This document shows, piece by piece, positions 22,509 through 34,339 of a DNA stretch of 64,000 nucleotides; the first letter of the stretch is position 1, and each line of letters starts with the position of its first letter. The notes beneath the pieces were generated by a model. That model worked only from the letters and a program-made list of their open reading frames with translations. It was not told where the DNA came from and did not search any database. This DNA is from Tubiluchus corallicola. Taxonomy: Eukaryota > Priapulida > Priapulimorpha > Priapulimorphida > Tubiluchidae. The DNA is taken from the NCBI GenBank assembly GCA_030141605.1, contig JAQGDQ010000772.1:1-64000 (forward strand), given 5' to 3'. The position numbers and the translations under genes were made by a program.

Positions 22509-24075
22509 TAAAACGTCGTTGCCGGGACGATAGTACTAACGTCAATGACACAATGCCAAGACTTCTACTGTACTATTTGCACTCTGTTCCACTACAATGA
22601 ACTACATGTATTTCATTCATTATAGGAGTAACAAAACGTCGCTGCCGGGGCGATAGTACTAACGTCAATGACACAATGCCAAGACTTTTACTGTACTATT
22701 TGCACTCTGTTCCACTACAATGAACTACATGTATTTCATTCATTATAGGAGTAACAAAACGTCGTTGCCTGGACGATAGTACTAACGTCAATGACACAAT
22801 GCCAAGACTTCTACTGTACTATTTGCACTCTGTTCCACTACAATGAACTACATGTATTTCATTCATTATAGGAGTAACAAAACGTCGTTGCCGGGACGAT
22901 AGTACTAACGTCAATGACACAATGCCAAGACTTCTACTGTACTATCTGCACTCTGTTCCACTACAATGAACTACATGTATTCCATTCATTATAGGAGTAA
23001 CAAAACGTCGTGGCCAGGACGATAGTACTAACGTCAATGACACAATGCCAAGACTTCTACTGTACTATTTGCACTCTGTTCCACTACAATGAACTACATG
23101 TATTTCATTCATTATAGGAGTAACAAAACCTCGCTGCCGGGACGATAGTACTAACGTCAATGACACAATGCCAAGACTTCTACTGTACTATTTGCACTCT
23201 GTTCCACTACAATGAACTACATGTATTTCATTCATTATAGGAGTAACAAAACGTCGCTGCCGGGACGATAGTACTAACGTCAATAACACAATGCCAAGAC
23301 TTTTACTGTACTATTTGCACTCTGTTCCACTACAATGAACTACATGTATTTCATTCATTATAGGAGTAACAAAACGTCGTTGCCTGGACGATAGTACTAA
23401 CGTCAATGACACAATGCCAAGACTTCTACTGTACTATTTGCACTCTGTTCCACTACAATGAACTACATGTATTTCATTCATTATAGGAGTAACAAAACGT
23501 CGTTGCCGGGACGATAGTACTAACGTCAATGACACAATGCCAAGACTTCTACTGTACTATTTGCACTCTGTTCCACTACAATGAACTACATGTATTCCAT
23601 TCATTATAGGAGTAACAAAACGTCGTGGCCAGGACGATAGTACTAACGTCAATGACACAATGCCAAGACTTCTACTGTACTATTTGCACTCTGTTCCACT
23701 ACAATGAACTACATGTATTTCATACATTATAGGAGTAACAAAACCTCGCTGCCGGGACGATAGTACTAACGTCAATGACACAATGCCAAGACTTCTACTG
23801 TACTATTTGCACTCTGTTCCACTACAATGAACTACATGTATTTCATTCATTATAGGAGTAACAAAACGTCGTTGCCGGGACGATAGTACTAACGTCAATG
23901 ACACAATGTCAAGACTTCTACTGTACTATTTGCACTCTGTTCCACTACAATGAACTACATGTATTTCATTCATTATAGGAGTAACAAAACGTCGCTGCCG
24001 GGACGATAGTACTAACGTCAATGACACAATGCCAAGACTTCTACTGTACTATTTGCACTCTGTTCCACTACAATG
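22509..24075. repeat. 123-bp minisatellite, about 12.7 copies, with 5-unit higher-order repeat
   Basis: The 123-bp period is measured at 22521, 22644 and 22767. The variable word after AAAACSTCG runs GTTGCCGGGA, GCTGCCGGGG, GTTGCCTGGA, GTTGCCGGGA, GTGGCCAGGA, (cc)TCGCTGCC, GCTGCCGGGA, GTTGCCTGGA, GTTGCCGGGA, GTGGCCAGGA, (cc)TCGCTGCC, GTTGCCGGGA, GCTGCCGGGA. Units 2-6 and 7-11 therefore repeat as a block. Linked markers (TATTCCATTC, ACTTTTACT) follow the same order. Confidence 0.94.
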
Positions 24076-25689
24076 TAAATAGAACTGAAGCCATAGATTG
24101 TCCCCCATGCCCCCCCCCCCTGCACAAGAAGCCAGGCGCTGATGCTGTAGCGAATCAATATTATACAGACTAATTGAAGATTAGCTCAGCTTTGCCGTTG
24201 TTTCCACACCTGAGTGCACGCATGCACGCGGCTACTGCACGGATAAACCTGTGTGAGATCAGATGGCATCTCTGTCTAAAAGCACAATAAATCTCTTACT
24301 TGCACTCCGATTGAAAAAAATGAGAGACGACATTTACGTGTTTGTCATCAAATGAAGTTTAAAGTATCAGAGATTATGTAAAACGATTTGCTGTTGACGA
24401 TCTAGCGCCGCTAAATTTGAAATGTGTTTTCTGTAGAATTTCCGTCTACTTGCGCCCGCATGTTAGCCAGTAGCATATTCTAAGTCCTAAGCTTGTATAA
24501 TATTGCATAATTTGTTAATTATATGAAACTACACACAAAATATTTTGCGCACAAATTGAAATTACTGTTACACATGTACTTGCCTTACCAGAAAAAGATT
24601 GTAATAAATTGTTAAATGTTATTGAAAGGTCACAACGAATGACGGATGTCATAAAAACAATTTTTTTATCTAATTTTTGCTATACAGTTGTCCTAGCCTA
24701 AAGCCACCGAAATGAAACCCGGTACTACACAATGGCCTTACCGAGGTGTTTTAATGTAACCTGTTGTAGTACAAGTTGTTTCTTCTTCCAAAAGAAGGAG
24801 CTACCTGACGAAACGCAGCATGAACGCATATGACACGTTTCGTGGCGACAGATCGTCAATTTCTTAGCCAAACACAGTAGTGGGTAACTTCAGTTTGGAA
24901 GCAGTCACCCTGACCAGCAACGCGTTCCTCTCACCATCACCTAGTACTAATTTCTGATTATATATCGTTACAGGTTTACTGCTGGAAGCCTTGTAATCTC
25001 GCACTACTTTCTCTGCTTTCCGATCTAAATGAGTGACACTACGCCTGGAAAACATTTGTTTACTCTCGTCAGGAAATGACGCTGCCCATTAAATAGTCAT
25101 TGCACCACAAACCCTCGACGTGCATCAATGATCGTCATAAAAGACTCTTCAAACCTTCCCCAGATATTTCTCCAACAATTTTCCGCGTTCTGGCCAGCTA
25201 AATAATTTAGTTTGCAGTTTGCATTTTACCACCAGCAAATTAGATAAGGGAAGACAACTGGGAACTGATTTTGGTATTGCATATCATTGTGTTAGAGAAC
25301 CCAAAGGGCATGAATCTTGCTTGTCCCGGATTTTATTGATCTTCATGTGTAAGGTCTTCTGGCAATGTTTTAGCAGAAACGGCGATAATTGTTATCCCTG
25401 TGGACATCATGTCTAAATATTTCATCAGAAATTCAACATTTGATGGTAACGTTAATGTTTAGCGATAACAATACACGCTTGCGAGCATGATCGAGAAGAC
25501 TGGAGCCGAATCGATGGCTCCGAGGAATGCTCGCAATGTACTGGCATAACGCCAAGCTTGGCCGATCCTAAGAAACCCATTGCACAAAAAGCAAACAACA
25601 AAAAGCACGGTGATTTCTAAACACGTATGAGCTTTTTTGTGACCATTACTTAGTCCATTTTCTGCATAAATTCGGAACAATGAAGGTGT
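24076..25689. other. non-coding stretch with poly-C run; small unrecognised ORF
   Basis: A C-run (CCCCCCCCCCCC) lies at about 24109-24120, just past the 123-bp array. A 63-codon minus-strand frame (25055-24864; ...NQKLVLGDGERNALLVRV...) reads somewhat like coding sequence but matches nothing I can name. Confidence 0.3.
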
Positions 25690-25910
25690 ACCTTCTAAGA
25701 AGATGAACGGGAGTTGAATCCAATCTACCGGTAACAAAAATGACGCTTTAGAATAATAAAGGTGTACAGTTCAAATTAGATGAATAGGAACTGAATCCAA
25801 TCTACCGGTAACAAAAATGACACTTTAGAATAATAAAGGTGTACAGTTCAAATTAGATGAATAGGAACTGAATCCAATCTACCGGTAACAAAAATGACGC
25901 TTTAGAACAG
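25690..25910. repeat. 77-bp tandem triplication
   Basis: CTACCGGTAACAAAAATGAC recurs at 25725, 25802 and 25879, giving a 77-bp period. Units two and three are nearly identical and the first is partial and diverged. This is the smallest array in the window. Confidence 0.9.
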
Positions 25911-26385
25911 TAATCACAGCATATCTATAATAACTTAAACTTACAGAACAGGAAAGGTTGAAAACAAGAAATTCCACCTCCACCTCTATTACCTCCTCCC
26001 CTCCCCCCTAACAAACACGCCCCAGATTAGCCAATATTCAGATTTCATCAACAGCTTGCAAATGCCGTTAATTTACGTCAGAAAGCGAGAAGCTCTGAAA
26101 CTGCAAGTAAAACGTCTAACACCGAGCTTAAAATAGACCTTCGCGCGTGCCAATTCTTGTGTATAAAAGTCCAATTCATCATCATATTCCCATTTGGGAA
26201 AATTAAAACCTGCACTTGCTGTAATGAATCTTGCATCTACACCCACGGAAAGGATTTCATGCAAAAGTTAAAACGGGAAAATATGTGCAGATGCAAATGG
26301 GAATCCATGAAATTATACAAAGCAATATTTTTTTTATTTATTGACGATTTACGATTCTTTACAAAACATTACATTCCTAGCAAAA

Positions 26386-27358
26386 TTAATTCATACCTCT
26401 TGATTTAGAATCACGTATTGTTGAAATTTTATGCACATAGTTAATCAACAATTTCTTAACTTCCACATATCCACTTTTGTTTAAAAACATAAACTTATCA
26501 ATATCACACGTGGATGGGAGTTCTGAAAAAATATCTGATATTTGATTCAAGAACGCAGTAGTTTCTTGACAATAAACACTGCATTGCATACTTCATCTTC
26601 CGTGCTCCCATTCTTACATAAAGTAAATTTTGTCACATCAACAGGTGTTTTAGGTCTGGTATATCGACCAGCTTCGAGTTGCTGCCTACGCGCGCTACCA
26701 GAGAATATTGTGCAAATCTCCTTATGTGCTCTAGGAACATCAGTAATGAAAGGATGATTTTCGAGTTTTTACTCAGATTTGAACAGTCTATACGTCTTTA
26801 GTTTATTAGAGCCATTTGGACGAGCACTATCATTATGGATAGCATTTACAAAATAGTTATTATAATTACTGAACAATTTCTTTTCGATTGAATGAATTAG
26901 AAGAGTTTTGCTGAAAGTACATCCGTTCTTCCAAACATGGGTAAAGCCAAGTTCACATAATATTTTCCTAATACACGTAACCCAAGTGTATAGTTACCAT
27001 TCATGTCTAATTCTTTACACATCAAATAAGCATTATGTACTAAACTATCTTCATGCATCTCTAACATATGCAACCAGAATTTCACCATTAATGTAATTAA
27101 AAATATATTTACTGGGTATACACTAAGCTTTGCCCTCACAGCAAAATTACTAGCTTTAGAGTGAACACAAAGCGTACGTTTACAAAATTTTAGTACAGTA
27201 AGCTGGCTTTTTACCTTATCGTAATCAGCTTCAAGAGTAATTCCGCTTAATGATTTTTCAACATTCAAAGTAAAAGCCCCCCCCTCCCATATTTCAGACC
27301 TAACAGTAGAATTGAAGATATTTATAGCCAAACTGGTGTCCAGATCATGATTTGGCAC
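26386..27358 (-). pseudogene. non-LTR retrotransposon ORF2 C-terminal region, decayed
   Basis: Two minus-strand frames and the sequence between them read as the tail of a LINE-type ORF2. The upstream frame (27358-26897) has the post-polymerase pattern: NIFNSTVRSEIW, then KFCKRTLCVHSKASNFAVRA, then a VKFWLHMLE segment. The intervening sequence continues with SIEKKLFSNYNNYFVNAIHN and then RYTRPKTPVD followed by a Cys-x-x-x-x-x-x-x-x-x-x-Cys-like stretch, matching the conserved C-terminal tail of such elements. At least one frame change and stops separate the parts. The catalytic polymerase domain is absent. I infer a 5'-truncated, long-dead copy. The family differs from the LINE ends at 7.7 and 32.1 kb. 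Confidence 0.75.
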
Positions 27359-27360
27359 AG

Positions 27361-28211
27361 TAATTTATTCACAGTGCCAAAACGGGGCTTTTTTTATACG
27401 AAGTTTCTATGTTTAGTAGATGTCTAGAAGAGCGTGCTAAGAAGAAAGCTTAATCATCACTGTCTCTCATAAACAAAAAAGATGTAGGTATACACTATAC
27501 ACAGCTATTGTCTGGTATGATTTGAGCAAGTTCAACTGACTGTTTGAGAAAATAAGGATTTTACGAAACTTGCAAGCACAGGCCTGTCTTTCATGACATT
27601 GAGAATAAGAGCACGTTGCCTATAAACATGGCGTCTTAAGTGGTGGCAGCTTATGGTCTTATATAACTGCTTTTTATTCTGTACCTTGTATAAGCCTTTA
27701 AATTAGGGAGAGGCATTTTGAACAAGTACTTTTCTTGAACATATTGTGGAAATTATATTTCGATGCAAACATGAACTTGGTTTTTTTCACGTTGTATTTA
27801 CTACAGTTTCGCTTTGCTTAAATTTTGTGCTAGCTTTACACACGTGCAGGGAAGCCAGGGTAGTGATAATAGAACTTGTTTTGCACGTAGCGTTACGGGC
27901 AGCAAGTTGTTCTCACTGGCTGGCAATAATAATTTGACCCAGAAGGGATTTGTAAATCAGCCTGTGTACAGCGATTTTAATGTTGTACAGAAATAGTTGA
28001 TGTAATAAGTCATAATTCATTTATTTCACATTACACATTTACCATGTCCACTTTGCATGTTGGTAACATTTAACTGACAGCGCATGCTCACTTCTTCACT
28101 TATAGAAGTTTTGATTTGCTCTTTATAAGCATCCATTAATGTCAGTTCTGTTTTTTCTACTAGTCCAGTTAAGAAAACGACTGGTCTAGGTTATTAACTG
28201 AATAGTTCAGC
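27361..28211. other. non-coding spacer, nothing recognised
   Basis: AT-rich spacer. Overlapping small plus-strand frames (27746-27996) have no family signature. Confidence 0.3.
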
Positions 28212-28403
28212 TTGTTTTTGCGCTTAACTTTGACAACATTGAAGTCATTTGTTTTTTGCTTACATAGTATTTACGTTATCACGGCTAGTAAACTTTTTAC
28301 AGCTGAAGAGTTCCGTAAAATGGTCAAGGATGAATTATTTCACATAGCAGGTGACATGGGTTTGGCTATAAACCCAAAAGCCAGAAAAGAAAACATTGTA
28401 TAA
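28212..28403 (+). pseudogene. possible retroelement Gag-like/SAP-type fragment
   Basis: The frame ends ...KLFTAEEFRKMVKDELFHIA then GDMGLAINPKARKENIV. The pattern (acidic/basic helix, L..IA..MG, then a basic KARKENI turn) resembles SAP-like N-termini seen in some retroelement-associated proteins. TTTTTACAG lies just upstream of the recognisable part, so it could also be a host exon. The match is from memory of the pattern only. Confidence 0.3.
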
Positions 28404-28424
28404 TTGATTCTTGGAACACAACTG

Positions 28425-28935
28425 ATTTGTGTTAGATAGCGTTAGATAATGTACTACTAGAATGCCGGAGTCGGGTTAAGGATTTCTTGTTTCATACGGG
28501 GGCACGTGGAACCCGAGCCTAGGAGTCTTAATGAGCCAGTAATGTTCGATGGTAGATAGAATACCAAACCAACTATTAAGCTGTATATAAGAAAATTTAA
28601 TTGATTACTACTTTAACAGATTTTAACCAGGAGAAAAGAAATAGTTAACAATAACAATCAATCACAGTGCAGCAAATAAGCAAATATATTCTCTAGTCTA
28701 ATTATTACTAGCTTTAGAGTTAACACAAAGCGTACGTTTACAAAATTTTAGTGTGTGTTAGATAGTCTTAGATAATTTACAGCTAGAATCCTGGAGCTAA
28801 GGATTTGTTGTTTCATACGGGGGCACGTGGAACCCGAGCTTAGGAATCTCAATGAGCTGTTCAGTGTAAGATAGAATGCAAACACTAATTATTAAGGTGT
28901 GTAACAAAATTTAGTTAACCTCTACTTTAACAAAA
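28425..28935. repeat. diverged direct duplication of about 190 bp
   Basis: Two copies, about 28425-28628 and 28752-28935, share TTCATACGGGGGCACGTGGA, GAGC(C/T)TAGGA, and an end rich in TTTAACA. Just before the second copy, 28704-28752 nearly matches 27145-27193, which is part of the decayed LINE ORF. The two blocks therefore probably belong to the same duplicated retroelement debris. At 28921-28985 a 22-bp unit (TTTAACAAAATTTAACCACT-) repeats three times. Confidence 0.75.
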
Positions 28936-28985
28936 TTTAACCACTCCTTTAACAAAATTTAACCACTCCTTTAACAAAATTTAAC

Positions 28986-31419
28986 GGCAAATATATTCCT
29001 TAGTCTAATAACCGAGAGGGTAGGAGTTATTGGACGTAAAAAAGAAAAAAGTTTAGACAGAAAAAACAGCGAGACAGAACAGTCTTACTGCATCTAGCGT
29101 GCAAACATCAATGACATCATTATTGACCACTTTACATGCAGCCCTTTACTAAACAACACAAACGCTTTTATCATATTATTTATTAGCATATTATTTAATT
29201 ATAAACGTCTTTCAATGCGGAGTGACATAAACAAACGTTGCGTGTAACTAATGCTGTCTCTTAATGCAATAGCAAATGTGGATGCACGTTGCCATCTAAA
29301 TGGTTTTAAAAATTGTTTATGGAGAAATAAATTAACCAGTATTGTAAAGGATCCACCACTAACTGCAACACTGTTTGAGCAAAGTCATCGTTGCCAACTT
29401 AAATATTATGCATATTAATGCATTACACACGCGTGCTGTATGTCTGGCTTCAACACTAGTCATGCACAGCCACTGTGTTGTACTAGTTGGCTTCCTGCTT
29501 CGGTGTATCCATCTTACGAGGGCCGCCGCTACATCAGCTGACTGAACTGATTTCAGAGCAAGCACGCCTGGCATACTGATCTACATTCAGCTTGTTCTTA
29601 AAACAGACATGCACCTGCCCACCGGTTCACTGCCCTCTTGAAGAGTTTTGGAAACTGTTAGAAGTCGAAATTCACTGTTTCCACTTCGGTACATGCTTCA
29701 CGTGCATTCAAGCTTTGTTCAAACACGCACGCCCCCTAACACAAGCACGTATATGACGATATACGTGTAGTATGGTTTCATTTATGTGGTTCGGCCACTC
29801 GCCAAACCGGAATCCAACACTCAACTGCAGGGCCTCTTAATATAGATAGTTGTAACGGACCGGAATCTAGTCATTCATCAAGGACCTAGCTCTGAGATGA
29901 GACAAGGAAGCAGCAAAGTTTAACCCCACTCAGCTATTTTCTCGCTTGCTGAGTTAAGCAAAAAAACGTTGCTACGTAGTACGCAGTTTTGTGGTATTAT
30001 TTACGCTGGCAACTAACAAGCAAACTTAATCTTCCCAAGACAAGTTAACGAGTCATGTGATATGTACAATACTTAAAAATTGTCTAAAAATAAACTAAAG
30101 ACAGGCACAATTCATTTTCTTCGACTGAGTCCTTGTCAACCAGCCTACGAGTATCAGTTCCCAAGCAAACACGACGTCATTCAGTGCCCCCCCCCCACCA
30201 CCCCCTATGACGTCAACAAGAGAGATGTTTTTGATCACAAATAACAGATTGGCGAACAGTGAGCAACCCGAGCGGGAAGGACGCGCATACAGAAACACTG
30301 CAATTTGTTCGCGAGTTTTCTTAATAACAGCAGAAATGCCTGAGCTCAACGAACTGGCAATACGTTCGTAACAAGATAAAAGATTCCATCCGATTGAAGT
30401 TTTAAATTGACGTCGGGAATGGGCTCGATCTGCAACAAAACCATTTTGACATTCCAGACGGATTAATGAAATAAGGATGCAACTGTTTCAGTCATGAGTT
30501 CCATAGTTCAACTTCCGCTGCTTCGTAAACGAATAACAGTGAAAACGAGGACGGGAGACATAACAGCTAAGTACGGAAATCAAAATAATAAACAGAATGG
30601 ATAATTTGCAAAACAAAGATCAGTTCTCACGCGGAAACTCGAAGTGAAAGTTGGGAAGACAGTTTTTCTCCAAGGATTTTAAATTTTGTTGAATTAATCA
30701 TGACACAAAGGTGAATGAGCTGTCAGTTTCAGTTGGAAGTTTTACGATCAGAATGCTTATAGATCAATTTCTTAAAGCCGAAAGAGGTTCTCCATTGGCT
30801 CTCTGCTTTTTTTCAAGTGTTGTGGTACGTAATGTGGCCTGCCCTGGACACTATCCCATTTACGAATCAGGCAGACAAAAACAGATTTTTAAGCAATATT
30901 AATTCAATCTTAACAATAACCAACTTGGCTACTGCTGACACTAAAGCCCATTCTACTTATGAAAACACAGTTCGGTTAGCATAAACTAAGACCGCTTTTC
31001 AATCAATATCCGACCAGCTTCGCACCAGGAAAATGTCATCAACATTTAACAATAGAAATCTTAACGCCATTTTCTTTCTTAAACCGGCAACCGATGAGAT
31101 CAGTAACAAAGCGATTAGCACGCCCACTTTCCCTAGGTTTATAAAGGTATAATTCGTATTCCTGGGAAATATCGCTATTCCCAAAAGGGAATGGAGACAT
31201 GTTGTAGAGAGCCTGCAAGACCTCTGTAAGAGCCAAATAACTGAGAAGCTAAATTTCAATAGTTGTGCAATCAAAGTTCAGCACACAAGTTCATGCAAAA
31301 ATACAAGATTGGCAAAAAAATCCGGGGTTCAACCAAAATGGTCCTAAATGGGAAATTGGTACAAGAAAATTACTTAATAACTATTAATCTGGATTAGAAG
31401 TCCAAATGAAAAAACAAAC
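28986..31419. other. non-coding stretch; poly-C run at 30188
   Basis: No gene is recognised. A C-rich run lies at 30186-30206. A 65-codon minus-strand frame (31236-31039) has balanced composition but no family I recognise. Confidence 0.3.
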
Positions 31420-31427
31420 GTTTAAAG

Positions 31428-32055
31428 GACAAGAAAAGGGGCACCTGAAGTAGGTTTCAGAAAAATTGCCTTAAAAAATTATACTACTTTACAGCGAATT
31501 TATCCATGTATCATATTCGCGTTAAAAGAATTTTTGTTTGTTTCATTTTAAATCACACGATATTGTTCTGATGGCACCATTAAATGACGTCACCCACGCA
31601 AACGTAAATCAGGGGAAGAAATGGCAATGTAAAATTATGACCCAAAGCACTTTCCATGCCAATCTATATTACTTAGCATTTCGCTTACCTGCTAGAAGGA
31701 CTTATGTAACTAGAAATAATAATTTAAAATGTTGGTGCCAATTGGTAAAATGTCGCTGACTCACCCTCCAGGGTGCGCCACTCAGTAACCAAAAACGTAT
31801 ATTTACTTAATTAGCAACATGTGTGCTAGGCATGCTCCGACTATTTTTTCAAACTTGATGCAGTGTTATCTAAACTTGTTTCAAATGACCTGTCATCGAA
31901 ATGGCTGCGTCTAACGGTCATCGCGGGAGTTTAAATTTACACGTTTATACAGCCTTACTGCCGACGCAAGCACTGTATGCAAAAAAGCAGCACGTAAATG
32001 GTATAAAATTTCAAAACTACTTTTTTAGCTTTACGTAGGTGGAGGGTTTTCTTGT
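31428..32055 (+). mobile_element. MITE-like element, family J copy 1, 8-bp TSD
   Basis: A 628-bp element starting GACAAGAAAAGG and ending TTTTCTTGT, with short inverted ends (ACAAGAAAA). It is flanked by GTTTAAAG (31420-31427) and GTTTTAAG (32056-32063), matching at 7 of 8. A homologous copy in opposite orientation is at 60146-60685. Further copies are at 40015-40499 and 61489-61765. Each fuller copy has an 8-bp duplication containing TTAAAG-like sequence, suggesting a hAT-type non-autonomous transposon. A perfect CRE palindrome, TGACGTCA, lies at 31585-31592 and is kept in the 60-kb copy. Confidence 0.8.
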
Positions 32056-32065
32056 GTTTTAAGAG

Positions 32066-32612
32066 ATAAATTGTATCCAATATTAACTAATTGCTTAATT
32101 CATGAATGCATCACACTTCTCATTTGTCAATGCAGCTCTAATCGGACCAAATCGCAAACAAGCAATCTAAAACAAATTAGGACAAACACCCACTACAGAA
32201 CGAACTCTATAATTAAACAAGCAATTCTACTTTGGAATTCTCTACCATTACAGGTTAAACAAATCAAGTCCCTATCAGCATTTAAAACAAAATTAAAATC
32301 ACTAATATTAACCGGATATGAAATACCATCACACCAGTACGACAACATGCACACTAACTCAGAATTTATATATCCGCGGCCATGTTAATTAAATCATAAT
32401 TTTTTTCATTTTTTGTGCATAGTTGTAAATATGTTTGATTTTATTCGTCGTTACTTTCCATTACTGCACAGTAGTTTAGACTGCACTGACGTATTTGCCT
32501 TTAGCAGTGTAAGTTTTTATTAACTAACACTGATTGATCATCTCTGTAAAGTTTTTATCAGTGATTATCAATGTATTTTAATGGCAAATAAAGATTATTA
32601 TATATATATAAG
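32066..32612 (+). mobile_element. 3' end of non-LTR retrotransposon, same family as 7.7 kb
   Basis: The plus-strand frame 32071-32388 carries the conserved LINE ORF2 ending: IIKQAILLWNSLPLQVKQIK, then SLSAFKTKLKSL, and FIYPRPC before the stop. About 200 bp of 3'UTR follow, ending GGCAAATAAAGATTATTATA with a (TA)n tail. The polymerase domain is missing, so this is a 5'-truncated copy. Its left edge abuts MITE copy J1. Confidence 0.8.
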
Positions 32613-33773
32613 TGACGTTTGAAATGACTATACCAGTTCTCACGTGCTGGTTTTAAAAACTAAACAGACGTCAGTAGCACTAAACACTTCACATATTTTG
32701 GCAAAGACAAGTAGAACGTAAAACCTGCTCATAGTGTTTGTGTTCGATTTGATTTACGTGTCGGGCACCGCACATTTTCCCTACATAATATTTGTGTTGG
32801 CGAACTTGCCCACATTGAAAATCCAAATATTTACACCCCGAGTTCAAAACGGCGCAAAGTCCTACACGTCTCTCCCAAAAACCATTTTGGCTAGTTTCAA
32901 ACGTTTCCGCTACATGGAAGTATCGGTTATAAGAATTCAACATCTGTTATGAAGCATGCAATTAAGTTATTTTTATAAGAGCTACGGGCAGGAATTATTC
33001 TCATGCAGCGGCTTGAAAGCTTTATTTGAAAGTAAAAAGCGTCTTACGTATTTATGTGCGCGCATAACGTTGTCAAAGAGGATTATCAGAAATAAATCAC
33101 TGCTACGTTTCACATGGCACGGCCTCTGATACATATTGGACTGAATTCGACCCAGGGGGTGGAACTCCAAGATGGCATGGCGGTCTTGATATTACGCATC
33201 ATGAAGATCCATTTTACTATCGTTGTGTAACTGATTACTTGACTACAAATGTCAATTTAATTACAAATGTTATGCGAGACAGAACTAACAGAGTAGGGCG
33301 TCGTAAAGTCTTTATAGGACCCTGTCTATTTAGCAGGTACTCCAGTCCGGGCTTAGAAAGCACGCACCCTGACAGAAACATAACATGATTACTGGATAGT
33401 ATAAAGTATTATAAACCACCCTAAGATTGGGCATCATATCTCAAACCCTTCCACATATCGTACAGTGACATATTACTGCATAACCTGCAAAAAAAGACCC
33501 GATCTACGACCAAGTTCTGTGGGAAATGAAAAAACTTTACAATTAACCTTCTGAGCAAATATAATTTACCCAGCAAAATTTTGACGAAATTTCAGCCATG
33601 CCAAATTTTGGCCCATCCGGAGTCATGCCGAGATATATAATTAGCAAACGGGATTATCAGAATGGTATGGAGTAACACACAAGGACAGCATAGCAAAAAA
33701 CTCAATTCCTGATAACACTTTATGGAAGCCATCAAGAATAAGTTAAACCCAGAATACATCAAGGCAGTTAACT
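32613..33773. other. non-coding spacer, nothing recognised
   Basis: No gene or transposon end recognised. Confidence 0.3.
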
Positions 33774-33781
33774 GGTTAAAC

Positions 33782-34251
33782 CGGGGGTGTGCAAATTGCG
33801 GCCCGCGGGCCACTTGCGGCCCGCCTAGAGAATTTGTGCGGCCCGCAAAGAGATTAGTCAACCTAAAGAAAGTGCGGCCCGGGCGATTAATTGAGTGTAT
33901 CCTGCTAAAGTCCGTGCCACGATCCCAAAGATAGTGCCGGTAGTTTTTTTCTACTAGATCGGATGCCATTAACCCTTACAAGACGGTTGTAGCTTAATAA
34001 CACTGTACTACACAGACTGTGTGATACACATTACTAATATGCATTGTAATGAAATTACCACTATCTGTCCTGAAAGTAGAAATATGTGGTTTGTAATATA
34101 AATTTTAATAAATTCTAAAATAGTTTCTTGACTGTAGTAGTAATGATGTACGCAGGTCGGATGCAAAAAAATCTTCATTAGGCCGTTCTGTACTTGGCTT
34201 CTTGATCAAACTGCATGTGACCCGGCTAGACAGATAATTTGCACACCCCTG
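33782..34251. mobile_element. hAT-type MITE, copy 1
   Basis: The 470-bp element has ends CGGGGGTGTGCAAATT and AATTTGCACACCCCTG (terminal inverted repeats). GC-rich GCGGCCCGC words sit just inside the left end, as often seen in hAT MITEs. It is flanked by GGTTAAAC (33774-33781) and GTTTAAAC (34252-34259), an 8-bp duplication with one mismatch. No transposase is present. A close relative is at 47151-47609. Confidence 0.92.
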
Positions 34252-34339
34252 GTTTAAACCTCCTAAGGTACATTGACAGATAATCACATAATTCATATTC
34301 GTACCTATTTAAAAAAAAATTTCACTCTTTAAGGCTCAC

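Noticed and set aside
33592-34296. Frames of 63-125 codons over the hAT MITE
   Set aside because: Non-coding interior of a MITE. The same peptides appear, broken, in the second copy at 47.1-47.5 kb.
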